Shown one piece after another: positions 25,047 to 27,289 of a stretch of DNA of 27,289 nt (positions within the stretch are counted from its first letter, which is position 1; the number at the start of each line of letters is the position of its first letter). Both the position numbers and the translations under genes were made by a program. The DNA comes from a virus, in the IMG/VR virus record IMGVR_UViG_3300036913_000007, positions 1 to 27,289 of that record; one strand, written 5' to 3'. The notes below the pieces were generated by a model, which ran no database searches, had not been told where the DNA came from, and saw only the letters and a program-made list of their open reading frames with translations.

Positions 25047-27289
25047 CACTCCGTCTCTTGTGGTTGTTCGTTCTGCTGTTCCGCCTGTCTCTCGTACAGG
25101 TCCTGGAACATCTCCATTTTGACACCTCGCCGTACATTGTGGACGATCATGTCGATGGTCTCTTGCTGCTCACTCTTGGGTATCTTGGCAAAGCTGGGGT
25201 CGAGGACGGTGCTCGTGATCTCCTGCTTCACGTCCTGGCCCACCTCCTTCACGTACCTTTGGTACTGATCGTTCTCCAGGGTCTGTCCGAAAACTACCCG
25301 GGAGGGAACACCGATCTTGAGACCCAGACGCCCCACCGCCCTCACAACCGGATCAGTCGATTCCACGCTGGTCTTGATCGGCGTGAGGTTGAACAGGTTC
25401 TGCGCCGGTGCAACCCGTGTTGCCGGTTCCCCGAGGGGTGTAGACCTCTCGGTAAGGTTCTGCGAGAGTCCCGGGATGCCTGATTCCAGGCGCTCGAAGG
25501 GACTGGTGGCAACGCGAATCTTCGGATCAAATATCGTGTTCACCCAACCCTGGAGCGCATCCAGTGGCACGAGCTGTCTGGCAAAGTTCGCGGGAGTATC
25601 CTGGGCAAACGACTTGACGTTCCCCTCCAGGTTTTTGGTGAGGTCCGTGAGGCCCTGAACGTAGGACTGATCCCCGAAGAACTTGGCGTACCCTGCCATC
25701 GCAGCCCCCACCCTTCCACCCAGGTTCTCGTATCGCGGGTCGGTCGAGTATTCCTTCCAGGCCGCAGCCAGGGCGATGGGATAGGCAAGCGCCCCCATCT
25801 TGTTGTACTGAAACCACCGATCTCCAATCTTGATCGCGTACGGGACCTTCCCTGCCGCCTGGAAGTCGGCCCGGTCGCTCGCGTTGTTCGGAGTGTCCCA
25901 GGTTGACTGCGTGTTGGCGACAAGCGCCGCAGCTCCAGCGAAGACCGTAGAGCCGATCATCGCCTTCGAGAACTGCGTGGTCTTATCTCCAGCCCTTATC
26001 ATCGTCGTGAACCCCATCGGGCTGTACTCGATCCCCGCCTTCAGGATGTTCATGGGCGTATTGACGAACGGGATAAAGAAGTTCGCCACGTCCCTCACGC
26101 TCTTCTGCGCCGAGTTCCCCTTCAGGCTTCTCAGCTTGTTGATCTGTTCGGTGACAGCGTCGATGGTATTCAGGACCGATCCCTGTCCATTCTCTCCCGA
26201 GGAATTGGGTCGGCTTCGGAACATCCACCGCCGTGCAGCCTCGTGCGCGTCTACGGCGATCTGCGCCATCTGCGCCACCGGGTCCTGTCCCAGCTTCTTC
26301 GCCTGGTAGGTCCGGGCCTTGATCTCCCCGCCCTCGGCCATGTGAATCCAGAACTGCGATGCAGCTTCCAGGGCGTGTGTCACCGAGCCGAACGCCTGGT
26401 TGAACTTCGCTATCGGGATCATCGCCTTGTTTGCAGCCTGCCCCATCGAGGGGAGTCTGTCTACACTGTACCGATCCATCGCGGTACGTCCGGCCATCAC
26501 GTCTGCCGCAGCCTTGATCGCGCCGGGGAAGGCTTGCATGGCCCCACCCACGAACCGGGGCGCCTCGCCCATGTAGTGCTCACCCTTCAGGCCCACGGCT
26601 CGCTGCATCGTGCCGACAACACCGGCACCGGCCCGGGTCGCTGTGGCGAGGGTGAACGCCTGCGCCTCGCTCGCGCTCTTGATGATATGAGTCAAGGGCG
26701 AGGAGAGCATATTGATGTACCGGAACTCTGTCAGGAGTTCCCAGGCCGTAGGTTTCACGTACTGCCGATAGAACTTCGCAACCTCACGGGGGTTCTTCCA
26801 GTCAAGGCCGTGCGCCTGGTCGATCACGTCATCCATCCGGGCGCCCGTTGCGGCGATCTTCTGGAGCACGTCCATCTGGAGCTGGTTGGCCGCAGGTAAC
26901 TTGGCGGATTCCCCACCCATCGCGTTGAACGCATTGGGGTCGGCCTTCACGTTGAACTTCTGGAGAAGCCTGCCAGCGAACTTCGCGATTGACTGAAGGC
27001 GGACGTAGTTCTCGTAGTATTCTTTTGTCACGTCTCCACGCATCGAGCCTTCCGCGATCACCTGTCGCAGCTTGAGGACGCCAGCGGCCACATTCTTCTG
27101 CATCGAAAAGGGCATCACCTGGTCCAACGGCGGAGAGTTCTCCGCTGCATCCCGTACCTCTTCGTCGCTCAGTGTCTTCCCGAGGAGCTGTTCGAGCTGG
27201 GGTTTCATCGCCTGATAGTAGGCGTGGAGCCTCTTCTTCGCATCCTCGTCCACGTTCATCTGGTTGACGTTGATCGAACCCGCGTACTT
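25046..27289 (-). CDS. Large virion-associated protein, C-terminal part (start outside window)
   Basis: At least 747 residues are encoded, open to the right edge. The residues before the Met at 27259 (KYAGSINVNQMNVDEDA) look internal, so the true start is upstream. The sequence is largely helical, with segments such as YINMLSSPLTHIIKSASEAQAF, ANFFIPFVNTPMNILKAGIEYSPMGF and VRRGVKMEMFQDLYERQ. The 'FF.PF..TP.N..K...EYSP' segment resembles the LPD38 module of large polyvalent phage proteins, thought to be injected with the DNA or to be internal virion proteins. Gly/Ala-rich helices around 'AMIGSTVFAGAAALVA' could insert into membranes. Confidence 0.6.
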   Translation of the reverse strand, partial: KYAGSINVNQMNVDEDAKKRLHAYYQAMKPQLEQLLGKTLSDEEVRDAAENSPPLDQVMPFSMQKNVAAGVLKLRQVIAEGSMRGDVTKEYYENYVRLQSIAKFAGRLLQKFNVKADPNAFNAMGGESAKLPAANQLQMDVLQKIAATGARMDDVIDQAHGLDWKNPREVAKFYRQYVKPTAWELLTEFRYINMLSSPLTHIIKSASEAQAFTLATATRAGAGVVGTMQRAVGLKGEHYMGEAPRFVGGAMQAFPGAIKAAADVMAGRTAMDRYSVDRLPSMGQAANKAMIPIAKFNQAFGSVTHALEAASQFWIHMAEGGEIKARTYQAKKLGQDPVAQMAQIAVDAHEAARRWMFRSRPNSSGENGQGSVLNTIDAVTEQINKLRSLKGNSAQKSVRDVANFFIPFVNTPMNILKAGIEYSPMGFTTMIRAGDKTTQFSKAMIGSTVFAGAAALVANTQSTWDTPNNASDRADFQAAGKVPYAIKIGDRWFQYNKMGALAYPIALAAAWKEYSTDPRYENLGGRVGAAMAGYAKFFGDQSYVQGLTDLTKNLEGNVKSFAQDTPANFARQLVPLDALQGWVNTIFDPKIRVATSPFERLESGIPGLSQNLTERSTPLGEPATRVAPAQNLFNLTPIKTSVESTDPVVRAVGRLGLKIGVPSRVVFGQTLENDQYQRYVKEVGQDVKQEITSTVLDPSFAKIPKSEQQETIDMIVHNVRRGVKMEMFQDLYERQAEQQNEQPQETE

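Overview
The window looks like an internal segment of a tailed double-stranded DNA phage (Caudoviricetes) or a closely related prophage. The evidence is a large terminase, a P22-like portal protein, a scaffold-like protein, a DnaB-type helicase, a YqaJ exonuclease with an annealase-like partner and SSB, a lysis cassette, and dense gene packing with ATGA, GTGA and TAATG overlaps. The host cannot be named from the sequence. Strong GGAG-type ribosome binding sites and TTGACA-N17-TATATT promoters indicate a bacterium with ordinary sigma-70-like transcription. No integrase, tRNA, rRNA or CRISPR array was seen. No gene-free stretch exceeds about 170 bases.

Almost all genes lie on the minus strand, so they are transcribed from right to left. 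From the right edge they run as follows. A large virion-type protein enters from outside the window (25046-27289). The lysis cassette follows: a membrane protein with a basal coiled coil, a holin candidate, a signal-peptide lytic transglycosylase and a spanin-like membrane protein (23134-25046). Next come a metallophosphatase interrupted by an intein, a dATP/dGTP diphosphohydrolase-like protein and SSB, closed by an intrinsic terminator (19986-20024). A new promoter starts the recombination block: YqaJ exonuclease, annealase-like protein, zinc-ribbon protein, NinB-like protein and YbcO-like nuclease (15361-19950). A further promoter opens the replication block: five small, mostly DNA-binding proteins, a replication initiator or helicase-loader-like protein, DnaB helicase and small accessory proteins (10401-15340). 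Another promoter serves a run of small, partly overlapping genes (8872-10349).

The only plus-strand operon (7266-8925) has its own promoter, seven tiny genes and an intrinsic terminator. It is divergent from the packaging and structural block, which runs leftward: small terminase candidate, HNH endonuclease, large terminase, portal, an inserted-domain structural protein, small proteins and a scaffold-like protein cut by the left edge.

Two themes stand out. First, mobile endonucleases are abundant: two endonuclease VII-like HNH genes, two paralogous HNH_3-type genes flanking the exonuclease gene, and an intein with what looks like a PD-(D/E)XK nuclease. The free-standing ones sit exactly in gene junctions, and two of them encode the downstream gene's ribosome binding site in their own C-terminal codons. 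Second, the promoters fall into recognisable sequence groups. Two promoters of structural genes share a 14-bp element containing a TTGATT -35 box. Two promoters pointing in opposite directions, 8 kb apart, share 26 of 27 bases upstream of and including the -35 box. Together these suggest a small regulatory circuit encoded in promoter architecture.
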